32,537 nucleotides of DNA, taken from Bacteroidales bacterium. Lineage in GTDB: Bacteria > Bacteroidota > Bacteroidia > Bacteroidales > WCHB1-69. The position numbers and the translations under genes are program-made. Positions 8,253-16,135 of this stretch are shown here, in pieces; position 1 is the stretch's first letter; each line of letters begins with the position of its first letter. The notes below the pieces were generated by a model, which was not told the origin of the DNA, did not search any database, and worked only from the letters and a program-made list of their open reading frames with translations. Location of the stretch: the NCBI GenBank assembly GCA_028684405.1, contig JAQUGA010000004.1, positions 1 through 32,537 of the forward strand. Reading direction: 5' to 3'.

Positions 8253-9512
8253 TTAAGCATAAATTTCACCATTTAAAATTACTCTATCAATTTTATTGCT
8301 TCCGAAAGAGTAGGGCATATATTCAATGCTTGGAATTGGTTTGGTAATAAATAGATTCGCTTTTTTTCCAACGGCAATGCTTCCTAAAATATCGGAAACA
8401 CCCATGGCATAAGCACTGTTGAGTGTTACTGAATTGATGGCTTCTTCCGGAAGCATTTTGTATTTGATACATCCCATGGAAAGTATAAGTTGCATGTTCC
8501 CCGAGGGCGAAGAGCCAGGGTTAAAATCGCTTGCCATGGCAACAGGAAGTCCACTGTCAATCATTTTTCGAACAGGAGCATAAATCATTCCTAAGAAAAA
8601 GGCAGCACCGGGCAGGAGTGTTGGCATGGTTTCGCTTCCCAAAAGAGCTTTTATTTCGTCGTCTCCGGTATATTCAAGATGATCAACCGACTGCGCACCA
8701 TACTTAACACCCACTTGAATGCCACCTGAATAATCTAATTCATTGGCATGGATTTTAGCCTTAAGTCCATATTTCATTCCTGCCATCAAAATTCTTTCCG
8801 TTTCGTACGGGGTGAAAAAACCTTTGTCGCAAAAAACATCAATGTAGTCGGCCAAATCTTCAGCAGCCACCATTGGAATCATTTCGTTGATAATTAAATC
8901 AACATATTCCGCTTGTCTTCCTTTGTATTCGAGAGGCACGGCGTGTGCTCCCAAAAAAGTAGATTTTATGGTAAGGGGTGAATTTTCTTTAAGTTTGCGA
9001 ATTACGCGCAGCATTTTCAGTTCATCTTCGGTCGTCAATCCGTATCCACTTTTGATTTCCACAGCACCCGTTCCCATCGAAATAATTTCTTCCAATCGTT
9101 CCCAAGCCTGATTGTATAATGATTCCTCTGAAGCTTCGTGCAAGCGTTTTGCCGAATTTAATATTCCGCCGCCACGTTTTGCTATCTCTTCATAAGATAA
9201 ACCTTTAATTTTATCAATGTATTCAATTTCGCGACTTCCGTCGTATACTATGTGCGTATGCGAGTCGCAAAAACTTGGAAATACCATTCGTCCACTAGCA
9301 TCAATTTCGGTTGTAAATTCGCTAATATTGGTGAGTTTTGATTTGTCGAGATTTTTCATTTCTCCAAAAGAATCAATATTTCCCTCTCTAATATATAACC
9401 ACGCATTGTCTAGTGTATGAAGGTCCGACATCTCTTTTCCGGCTCTAAATACTTTCGTTTCACCAGTTTCAATCTGAACTAGTTTCTTTATGTTTATCAA
9501 TAGAATGTTCAT
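8253..9512 (-). CDS. hutI: Imidazolonepropionase
   Basis: Third enzyme of histidine degradation: it hydrolyses 4-imidazolone-5-propanoate to N-formimino-L-glutamate in the cytoplasm. At 419 residues it has the family's usual length and amidohydrolase fold. Metal and substrate residues are visible: FCDSHTHIVYDGSRE (His85, His87), FLGAHAVP (His190), KAKIHANELD (His255, Glu258), SVDHLEY (His278) and ASDFNPGS (Asp329). SGYGLTTEDELKML is also typical. hutH, hutU and hutG/ftcD are not next to it, so the rest of the pathway must lie elsewhere. A -7 box lies 16 bases upstream of the ATG. Confidence 0.96.
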   Translation of the reverse strand: MNILLINIKKLVQIETGETKVFRAGKEMSDLHTLDNAWLYIREGNIDSFGEMKNLDKSKLTNISEFTTEIDASGRMVFPSFCDSHTHIVYDGSREIEYIDKIKGLSYEEIAKRGGGILNSAKRLHEASEESLYNQAWERLEEIISMGTGAVEIKSGYGLTTEDELKMLRVIRKLKENSPLTIKSTFLGAHAVPLEYKGRQAEYVDLIINEMIPMVAAEDLADYIDVFCDKGFFTPYETERILMAGMKYGLKAKIHANELDYSGGIQVGVKYGAQSVDHLEYTGDDEIKALLGSETMPTLLPGAAFFLGMIYAPVRKMIDSGLPVAMASDFNPGSSPSGNMQLILSMGCIKYKMLPEEAINSVTLNSAYAMGVSDILGSIAVGKKANLFITKPIPSIEYMPYSFGSNKIDRVILNGEIYA

Positions 9513-9528
9513 TTTTTCTTTTTTTGTA

Positions 9529-9536
9529 CAAACCTA
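9529..9536 (-). promoter_or_regulatory. -7 box for hutI
   Basis: On the - strand this reads TAGGTTTG (TAnnTTTG), 16 bases upstream of the hutI ATG. The surrounding T/A-rich DNA has no convincing -33 element. Confidence 0.45.
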
Positions 9537-9644
9537 CATATTTTTTTGTATTTGAACACTTTCTTTTTGTTTTTTTTTACTATATTATATTGTTAGATGG
9601 ATGTTAAAAAAAAATTATTGACAGTTTTTTAATGTCTAATAATA

Positions 9645-9652
9645 TATATTTG
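9645..9652 (+). promoter_or_regulatory. -7 box for the C10 peptidase gene
   Basis: TATATTTG matches TAnnTTTG and ends 34 bases before the ATG. A TTG at 9618-9620 is a possible -33 element, but the 24-base spacing is long. It is divergent from the hutI promoter within the same 174-base gap. Confidence 0.5.
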
Positions 9653-9686
9653 TGAAGTTATACAATCAAGAAAATATAGATATTTT

Positions 9687-11810
9687 ATGAAAAGAAAAAT
9701 TATAGTTGGCTTATTAATGATGTTTTTAGCATTAAACTTCGTATTTAGTGCCTCTGTTGATAGAGAGAAAGCAATTAAAGTTGCCCAGAATTATTTAGCA
9801 GAACGCTATGCAGCCAGAGGACTTGAAGTTCCCCTTGCTTTTGAAATTAAATCCACAGACATTATCTATAATTCGACAGGTGATTATGCAATTATGTATG
9901 TTGTAAACCTCATTCCTCAAGGATTTGTATTGATTAGTGCCGATGATAGAGTATTGCCTGTTTTGGGTTATTCTCATCAGAACTTTATGGATATCAATAA
10001 CATGGCTCCTTCTAATAAATATTGGTTAGGTGGCTACGAAATGCAAATTGAATACGCTATTAAAAATGATTTAGAAGCAGATCATAAAACAATAATGGAT
10101 TGGGATCGTTTGTCTGTAGATAATTTTGTGGTTCAAACTCCTAAAAGCATTGCAGTGGTTGGTCCACTCATGGATTTTCCTTGGGGTCAAGGGCGTTTTT
10201 ACAATCGATTGTGTCCTGAAGACCCCGAAGCTCCCTCTGGTTATGATGGACGTGTTCCAAACGGTTGTGTTGCTTTGGCAGCATCCTTGATTATGTATTA
10301 TCACCGTCATCCTGAAATGGGAACTGGCTCACATTCCTATTATGCCAGCGGATATGGCACTCAAAGTGCAAATTTTGGTGCTACAAGCTACGATTGGAAT
10401 GCAATGACCAATCAATTGACCTTCTACAATACCAATGTAGCCCGTTTAATTTATCATCTGGGCGTTGCTGTAGAAATGGGTTATGCTGCTGAAGGTTCTG
10501 GCTCTCAAACTCAATATACTGAAACGGCCTTGAAAAACTATTTCAAATACTCAAACACAATTACTACCAGAAGCAGATATTTGCAAACAACTTCCGCTTG
10601 GATTGCTTTGTTGAAGCAAAATCTAGACATTGATCGTCCCATGATATATTCGGGTAGAAGTCAGGCTAGTGGCGGACACGCATTTAATTGCGATGGTTAT
10701 GATGATGTCGATTATTTCCATTTTAATTGGGGATGGGGCGGATATGGAAATGGATATTACATCATATCAGATTTAAATCCCGTAGGAAATGACTTTAACT
10801 CATACCAACAAGCCGTTGTAAATATTTTTCCAGCAAATCCTGCTAATTCTTGTCCATCTCTAAAAACATTGACAGCCTCAAGCGGTTCCATTTCCGATGG
10901 TAGTGGATCCAATCGATATGGTCATAATTTAGATTGCCGTTGGTTAATCGCTCCCGAAAATGCTGCTTCAATTGCGATTTCTTTTTCCCGATTTAAAACT
11001 CAATTAAACAATGATATTGTTACTATTTATAACGGGGAATCGACCAATGATTCCGTTGTTGGAAGTTATTCAGGAACAACGATTCCGAATGATATTACGA
11101 TTCATGGTCCAAAAGCATTGGTGCGTTTTCAAACGAATAATTCAGTTGCCGATCAAGGCTTTTTGTTAAATTATAAAGCAAGTCATCAAACAACGTTTTG
11201 TGCTTCTACAAAGATTATTACAGCGCCAACGGGAACAATAAGCGATGGTAGCGGAGAACATAAGTATAACAATAACACATATTGCAGATGGTTTATTCAG
11301 CCTGCCGGAGCAACTTCCTTGACTCTTACTTTTAATAGCTTTGATGTGTCTCCAGAAGATGAGGTTTTGGTTTACAATCGTGCTGCAAGTCCAGTTGAAT
11401 TAATAGCCAAGTTCAGCGGAGCAAATTTGCCTCCAACAATTGTTATTCCATCTGGAAAATTGGCCGTTGAGTTTATTTCAGATAACTATAGTGTTGCTAA
11501 TGGATGGGACGCTACGTGGACTTCCACTGGTACTGCTTCAGGTATTCAAAATATGGATGGAATTAATCAAATGTCAGTTTTTCCCAATCCAGCAAATAGT
11601 GAGTTAAATATTCAAATTGCTAGCGAGTTTCTTATAAATGCAAACTTAAGTATTACTGATTTAACTGGAAAAAAATTATTTGAAGAGAATGTTTCTGTAT
11701 CTGATGTTTATAATTACAAATTGAATGTGAGTAATTACAGTAAAGGAATGTATTTTGTGACCCTGAAAAACGAAACAGGAACGATGATTTTGAAATTTAT
11801 TAAACATTAA
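9687..11810 (+). CDS. Secreted C10 (streptopain-like) cysteine peptidase with two CUB-like domains and T9SS sorting domain
   Basis: Domain order: signal peptide (1-~21), Spi-type inhibitory propeptide (~25-125, with QGFVLISADDRVLPVLGYS), C10 peptidase (~150-385), CUB-like domain 1 (~389-500), CUB-like domain 2 (~505-613) and T9SS type A sorting domain (~628-707, VFPNPANSELNIQI). The catalytic Cys is 194 (VPNGCVALAA) and the catalytic His is 331 (SGGHAFNCDGY); FNWGWGGYGNGYY at 346-358 carries the expected Asn/Trp. The two CUB-like modules start alike (ITAPTGTISDGSG; LTASSGSISDGSG) and each keeps a CRW motif. The protein should be made as a zymogen, exported by T9SS and matured at the surface. 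It is monocistronic, with its own -7 box and terminator. Confidence 0.96.
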   Translation: MKRKIIVGLLMMFLALNFVFSASVDREKAIKVAQNYLAERYAARGLEVPLAFEIKSTDIIYNSTGDYAIMYVVNLIPQGFVLISADDRVLPVLGYSHQNFMDINNMAPSNKYWLGGYEMQIEYAIKNDLEADHKTIMDWDRLSVDNFVVQTPKSIAVVGPLMDFPWGQGRFYNRLCPEDPEAPSGYDGRVPNGCVALAASLIMYYHRHPEMGTGSHSYYASGYGTQSANFGATSYDWNAMTNQLTFYNTNVARLIYHLGVAVEMGYAAEGSGSQTQYTETALKNYFKYSNTITTRSRYLQTTSAWIALLKQNLDIDRPMIYSGRSQASGGHAFNCDGYDDVDYFHFNWGWGGYGNGYYIISDLNPVGNDFNSYQQAVVNIFPANPANSCPSLKTLTASSGSISDGSGSNRYGHNLDCRWLIAPENAASIAISFSRFKTQLNNDIVTIYNGESTNDSVVGSYSGTTIPNDITIHGPKALVRFQTNNSVADQGFLLNYKASHQTTFCASTKIITAPTGTISDGSGEHKYNNNTYCRWFIQPAGATSLTLTFNSFDVSPEDEVLVYNRAASPVELIAKFSGANLPPTIVIPSGKLAVEFISDNYSVANGWDATWTSTGTASGIQNMDGINQMSVFPNPANSELNIQIASEFLINANLSITDLTGKKLFEENVSVSDVYNYKLNVSNYSKGMYFVTLKNETGTMILKFIKH

Positions 11811-11835
11811 ATAGTTTTTTTGGTTTATAAGTAGA

Positions 11836-11870
11836 AAGAGGTTGGCTTATGTCAACCTCTTGGTTTTTTT
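11836..11870 (+). terminator. Intrinsic terminator after the C10 peptidase gene
   Basis: AAGAGGTTG (11836-11844) pairs with CAACCTCTT (11853-11861). Two inner pairs (one G-T) leave a TTAT loop, and GGTTTTTTT follows. It separates the peptidase gene from the polysaccharide operon. Confidence 0.88.
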
Positions 11871-11913
11871 GTTAGACGATTTTGTTTGTCTTTTCAGTAT
11901 TTTTAATTTTTTA

Positions 11914-11941
11914 ATACTAAATACTAAACACTCCATACTCC
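11914..11941 (+). repeat. Four tandem heptamers upstream of the polysaccharide operon
   Basis: Four 7-base units run head to tail: ATACTAA, ATACTAA, ACACTCC, ATACTCC (consensus AYACTMM). The array ends 13 bases before the -7 box at 11955, where a -33 element and activator sites would lie. Short enough to be chance low-complexity DNA, but well placed for a regulator. Confidence 0.5.
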
Positions 11942-11954
11942 TTGTTTTTTTTTG

Positions 11955-11962
11955 TATTTTTG
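11955..11962 (+). promoter_or_regulatory. -7 box of the polysaccharide operon
   Basis: TATTTTTG matches TAnnTTTG and lies 16 bases before the ATG at 11979. This excludes the upstream TTG at 11952 as the start, because that TTG would lie before the transcription start. The expected leader is only about 10 bases. Confidence 0.5.
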
Positions 11963-11978
11963 CGAAAATTATTTTAGA

Positions 11979-13196
11979 ATGAGTTTTAAGCGAGTTTTTG
12001 AAAATATAGATTTTTTATTATTAATTCTTATCTTTTTAAGCATTACAATTTTGCCTTCCATTCAGATTGAGGGCTTGCCAGTTGTTAATGTAGATGATTA
12101 TTTATTGCCACTGGTTTTGCTTAGAATTTATAAAAATAAAATTTTTAAACCCACTTTATATGTTTGGCTATTAGTTGCTTTTATGGGGTATATTTTATTT
12201 ACTATTTTCTTGAATAGCAGATACAATTCTGTTCAAGATTATTTTGAAATATATAAAATTGGAAAGTTTCTCCTTGTTGTATTGTTTTCACAACATGTTT
12301 TAAAATCTCATTTTGAAAAATTTACATGGGTCATAAAATCAGTATTTTTATATTTGCTTGTGTTCAATCTTTTTCACTATTTTTCTTTGTTTAATTTCAA
12401 CCAAACAGTAATGCCGTATTTTTCCGTGTCTGAAATCCATTTGTCTACTTTTGGATTGGATTCACTTGGAAATCCTTCAAGTAAAAGAATGATCGGAACC
12501 ATGAGTAATCCCAATATTAATGCCATTTTTTTTCTGTTTTTTTATTCTTTCTTCTTCGTTAATTACGGCAAATCAGAAGGATTAAAAAATAGGATTTGGA
12601 TTTATTTGTCCTTTTTGTGTATTTTATTAACTCAATCTCGAACAGCTTTTATTTCCTTGGCTTTTATCACTTTCTTCTGGTTCGTATTTGCAAAGTATGA
12701 TTATAAAAGAATTTTTATTCAGTTGGGAGCTTTTGTTATGCTTGTTTTTATTGCTTATTTGATTAATATCCATTCAGTAATTTATTACACAAATACAAAC
12801 GTAAATATCATGGAGAACTCTTCAATGATGGGACGCTTTGAAACCTGGCAACATTTATGGGAGATGATTTTGCAGAAACCTGTTTTTGGACATGGCCCCA
12901 ATAAAAATTATTTCTACGATAACCAAATTTATGCCGAAAGCGAATACGTTCTTTATTTGTGGAGATATGGTGTAATAGGATTGTTTTTCTATTTGTCATG
13001 GATATTAATGCCACTGAGGAAATCAATATTACAAAATAGAGAAAATGCGCATTATTTGTTGTTTGCCATTGTTATCTTAATCAACTCCTTGACTAATAGT
13101 CCTTTATCTAACCCAAGCATACTATTATTGTTTGCTATTAGTATTGGATATTATTTTGCATTTCCCGTAAAAATAAATCAGACAGACCATGTTTAG
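11979..13196 (+). CDS. O-antigen polymerase/ligase family membrane protein (Wzy_C-type)
   Basis: A 405-residue inner-membrane protein with about 11 helices. The ATG at 11979 is preferred over TTG 11952 because the promoter -7 box lies between them. Wzy_C-like features: GTMSNPNINAIFFLF in the middle, LTQSRTAFISLAFITFFW, then the periplasmic-loop signature GRFETWQHLWEMILQKPVFG with GHGPNKNYF and ESEYVLYLWRYGVIGLFFY. Such proteins polymerise undecaprenyl-linked repeat units (Wzy) or ligate polymer to lipid A (WaaL); sequence alone does not decide. It is the first gene of the operon. Its stop overlaps the flippase start by 8 bases. A second protein of this kind ends the operon. Confidence 0.87.
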   Translation: MSFKRVFENIDFLLLILIFLSITILPSIQIEGLPVVNVDDYLLPLVLLRIYKNKIFKPTLYVWLLVAFMGYILFTIFLNSRYNSVQDYFEIYKIGKFLLVVLFSQHVLKSHFEKFTWVIKSVFLYLLVFNLFHYFSLFNFNQTVMPYFSVSEIHLSTFGLDSLGNPSSKRMIGTMSNPNINAIFFLFFYSFFFVNYGKSEGLKNRIWIYLSFLCILLTQSRTAFISLAFITFFWFVFAKYDYKRIFIQLGAFVMLVFIAYLINIHSVIYYTNTNVNIMENSSMMGRFETWQHLWEMILQKPVFGHGPNKNYFYDNQIYAESEYVLYLWRYGVIGLFFYLSWILMPLRKSILQNRENAHYLLFAIVILINSLTNSPLSNPSILLLFAISIGYYFAFPVKINQTDHV

Positions 13197-14457
13197 AAGA
13201 TTTACTGGAAATTCCTTTATAACGAATATTCTCACCTTAATGAGCGGAACAGTCATTGCCCAAGCATTGCCGATATTGCTTTCGCCATGGCTGTCGCGTG
13301 TATACTCTCTCGAAGATTTTGCATCCTTGGCACTAATTCTGCCTTTGATTTCTGTTGGTGCTTTGTTGGCAACATTTCGCTTAGATGTTGCCATTGTGAT
13401 ACCAAACACAGAGGAAGAAGCGGCAGAAGTGATTAAAACTGCTTTTATCATTAATTTTTTGACAACTTCTATCGTTGCAGTTCTGGTTTTTGTATTTACC
13501 TTTTTAGAAATTGCAACTTTTTTATTCCCAAGCATGAATAGTCACTTGTTGTGGCTGGTTCCCCCAGGTGTGTTTTTTGTGGCAAGTTATCAAATATTAA
13601 ATTATTGGTCAACCCGATGTAAGACTTTTAGAAACAATGCCGTTTCTAAAATAATACAATCGATTACAAATCTTGTCATTAGTATTGCCTTAGGATATGT
13701 TTTGCTGGGAGCTCAAGGTTTGATTATAGGATTTGTTTCTGGATATTTTTTAGGCTCTTTAGTATTGGCCTATCGTTTGAGAGAGAAAATACCAAGCTTG
13801 AAAAAAATCGATTATCAAACCCGAACATGGCAAAAAACAATTAAAAAGTATAAGAACTTTGTTGCTGTAAATACTCCTCATGCCATGTTAGATATATTTG
13901 TAGATCAGGGTTTAATATATTTGATGCGGTATTACTTTACGGAAATTATCGTGGGCGGTTTCGCATTTGCTTATCGATATACCAGAGCTCCTTTGTCTAT
14001 TATTACTTCGTCTATTTATCAAGTTTTTTACGAACAGGCTTCAAAGTCAGCAGCAAACAATCAAGATGTTCGACCTTTGATGCGTAAGATTCAAAAAAAT
14101 CTGTTTTTGATGGGAATAATTCCTTTTTTTGTGATTGTTTTGTTTGCTCCAGATTTATTTTCTTTTATCTTTTCCGAAGAGTATCGTAAAGCTGGAGAGA
14201 TTGCCAGATATTTGATGCCATGGATTTTTATGAATTTCTTGGCGAGTCCAATTTCGTCTGTTACTCTTATTTTCAATAAACAAAAAGAGGCATTATTAAT
14301 TACCGTAATTGATTTGATGTTTAGAATCTTGGCCATTGTTTTGGGAGCCCTATTTTTCGATTATCGTTTTAGTTTTATATTTATATCTGTTTTCTGTACT
14401 ATTATTCTTATTTTTGCTACAATTTGGTATTATCGAATTGCAAAACCAAATCTATAA
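13189..14457 (+). CDS. Polysaccharide flippase (Wzx-like, MOP superfamily)
   Basis: A 422-residue integral membrane protein with about 12 helices. It begins with the typical FITNILTLMSGTVIAQALPI and LLSPWLSRVYSLEDFASLAL, and has FRLDVAIVIPNTEEEAAEV after helix 2. Basic cytoplasmic loops (RCKTFRNNAVSKIIQ; RPLMRKIQKNLF) alternate with hydrophobic blocks. It should flip undecaprenyl-pyrophosphate-linked repeat units to the periplasmic face. The 8-base overlap with the Wzy_C gene points to translational coupling. The Wzx and Wzy_C pair indicates a Wzx/Wzy-dependent pathway rather than an ABC-exporter pathway. Confidence 0.92.
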   Translation: MFRRFTGNSFITNILTLMSGTVIAQALPILLSPWLSRVYSLEDFASLALILPLISVGALLATFRLDVAIVIPNTEEEAAEVIKTAFIINFLTTSIVAVLVFVFTFLEIATFLFPSMNSHLLWLVPPGVFFVASYQILNYWSTRCKTFRNNAVSKIIQSITNLVISIALGYVLLGAQGLIIGFVSGYFLGSLVLAYRLREKIPSLKKIDYQTRTWQKTIKKYKNFVAVNTPHAMLDIFVDQGLIYLMRYYFTEIIVGGFAFAYRYTRAPLSIITSSIYQVFYEQASKSAANNQDVRPLMRKIQKNLFLMGIIPFFVIVLFAPDLFSFIFSEEYRKAGEIARYLMPWIFMNFLASPISSVTLIFNKQKEALLITVIDLMFRILAIVLGALFFDYRFSFIFISVFCTIILIFATIWYYRIAKPNL

Positions 14458-14480
14458 ATTATTCTTAATTCAATATTTGA

Positions 14481-15071
14481 ATGATAAAAAGAGCAATTGA
14501 ATCCTTAAATTATCGTATATCGAGATTTATTTATCCGATTACGCAACCTAAAATGTTAGGACGAAAGAGGAATTTTCAAGGCGAAAAAATTAAAAACACT
14601 TCGATTGGAAATACCACTTTTATTGATTATCCCGAGAAGTTTATCATCTCGGACTATACCTATATTGGACATCATAATTTTATTGAAGCAAGTCAAGGAA
14701 TTGCTTTGGGCGAGGGATGTCAGATTACTGATTTTGTTAGTATTACAACACATTCTAGCCACATTTCTATTCGATTATATGGACGAAACTTCAATCGTTT
14801 TCAAAACCATATTGGTTATATTAAAGCTGCTATTTCGATTGGTTCGTATAGTTTTATTGGACCACATTCGGTAATTATGCCCGAAACAAAAATAGGGAAA
14901 GGTTCTATTGTGAGTGCATATAGCTACGTAAAAGGAGAGTTTCCCGACTTCTCTATTATCTCGGGAAATCCCGCTAGAGTAATAGGAGATACTCGAGATT
15001 TGGATAAAAAATATTTGGATGAAAACCCAGAATTGATTGATTTTTATCAAGAATGGATTAATTTAAGCTAA
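14481..15071 (+). CDS. Left-handed beta-helix (hexapeptide) acyltransferase
   Basis: A 196-residue LbH/WbbJ-type acyltransferase, probably an O-acetyltransferase that decorates a sugar of the repeat unit with an acetyl-CoA-derived group. Hexapeptide-type turns run from about 35 to 165: ISDYTYIGHHNFI, IALGEGCQITDFVSITTHSS, ISIGSYSFIGPHSVIMPETK, IGKGSIVSAYSYVKGEFPDF and SIISGNPARVIGD. The catalytic His is likely in SITTHSS or the later PHSV element. It has no membrane helix, so it should be cytoplasmic. Its start lies 23 bases after the flippase, within the operon. Confidence 0.9.
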   Translation: MIKRAIESLNYRISRFIYPITQPKMLGRKRNFQGEKIKNTSIGNTTFIDYPEKFIISDYTYIGHHNFIEASQGIALGEGCQITDFVSITTHSSHISIRLYGRNFNRFQNHIGYIKAAISIGSYSFIGPHSVIMPETKIGKGSIVSAYSYVKGEFPDFSIISGNPARVIGDTRDLDKKYLDENPELIDFYQEWINLS

Positions 15072-15076
15072 AACAC

Positions 15077-16135
15077 ATGAAAATGAAAAAACTCTTATTG
15101 ATTGGAAGCAATTCAGTCCATCTGTTTAACTATCATTCGTTGATGAAAGATAGCTTAGACAAGATTATGGTCATCACTAATCAGCAGAAATACGACTATG
15201 GTCATGACCAAGTTTTTTCTACCTATTTTGGACTTTGGAATCCTTTTAAACTTTGTAGGACCATTCGTTTTATAAAACGCAAAATCAAAATTTTTCAGCC
15301 AGATATAATTCACGTTCATCAAATTAACTCCTATTCTTTTATAACGATATTCGCATGTCGAAAAATGAATATTCCAATTGTACTAACAGCTTGGGGTGGA
15401 GATGTGCTTGTGAATCCTTGGAAAAATATTTTTCTAAAAAAAATGGTGACTTATTGTCTCAAAAAGGCTTCGGCTATCACTTCTGATTCTCTTTATATGT
15501 CGTTTAAAATCAAAGAATTGATCAATGGGAAAAATCAAATAATTGAAACCTTAAATTTTGGAGTAAATCCCCCAAATATAGTTCAAGCCAAAGAAAAACT
15601 TATATACTCTAATCGTTTGCATTATGAATTTTACAGAATTGACCATATTATAAAAGCATTCAATCGTTTTTATCAAACCAATCCCGATTGGCGCTTGGTA
15701 ATAGCTGGCGAAGGACCCGAAACGCAGCATTTGCAGTCCCTTGTTAATTCTTTAAAATGCAAAGACGCTGTTGATATTGTTGGTTGGGTAAAACAGGATG
15801 TAAACAACGATTACTATTCAAAGGCATCTATTTATGTTTCAATCCCAACTACCGATGCTACATCGGTAAGTTTATTAGAAGCAATTTCGTATGGTTGTAT
15901 TCCAATTGTATCAAATTTGCCAGCTAATTTGGAGTGGGTTATGGACGATATAAATGGACTTATTGTTCAAAATAGTGAGGTCGATTTTATCAGTAAAGCC
16001 TTGTTGCTGGATACAGAACAACTGGCTGTATTAAATCGTCAAATAATTGAAAGAAAAGCACTGAAAAAACAAAGTGTAAAAAAGTTTTTAAGTCTTTATA
16101 AAACCCTAATTCAAGACGATATATGTGCGGAATAG
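15077..16135 (+). CDS. Glycosyltransferase family 4 protein
   Basis: A 352-residue GT-B enzyme that transfers a sugar to the growing lipid-linked repeat unit. The N-terminal acceptor domain has QPDIIHVHQINSYSF and VLTAWGGDVLVNPW. The C-terminal GT4 donor domain has WRLVIAGEGPETQHLQSL, the DIVGWVKQ segment, then TTDATSVSLLEAISYGCIPI. That last segment is the nucleotide-sugar-binding EX7E-type region, with Asp in place of the first Glu. Donor and acceptor cannot be predicted. It starts 5 bases after the acyltransferase stop, and its 3' end overlaps the asnB start by 13 bases. Confidence 0.9.
   Translation: MKMKKLLLIGSNSVHLFNYHSLMKDSLDKIMVITNQQKYDYGHDQVFSTYFGLWNPFKLCRTIRFIKRKIKIFQPDIIHVHQINSYSFITIFACRKMNIPIVLTAWGGDVLVNPWKNIFLKKMVTYCLKKASAITSDSLYMSFKIKELINGKNQIIETLNFGVNPPNIVQAKEKLIYSNRLHYEFYRIDHIIKAFNRFYQTNPDWRLVIAGEGPETQHLQSLVNSLKCKDAVDIVGWVKQDVNNDYYSKASIYVSIPTTDATSVSLLEAISYGCIPIVSNLPANLEWVMDDINGLIVQNSEVDFISKALLLDTEQLAVLNRQIIERKALKKQSVKKFLSLYKTLIQDDICAE

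Noticed and set aside
8253-9512. A histidine-utilisation (hut) operon
   Set aside because: Only hutI is present; neighbours on both sides are unrelated to histidine degradation.
11952-11978. Upstream TTG start for the first Wzy_C gene (9 extra residues)
   Set aside because: The -7 box TATTTTTG (11955-11962) lies inside this extension, so transcription should begin after it; ATG 11979 is used.
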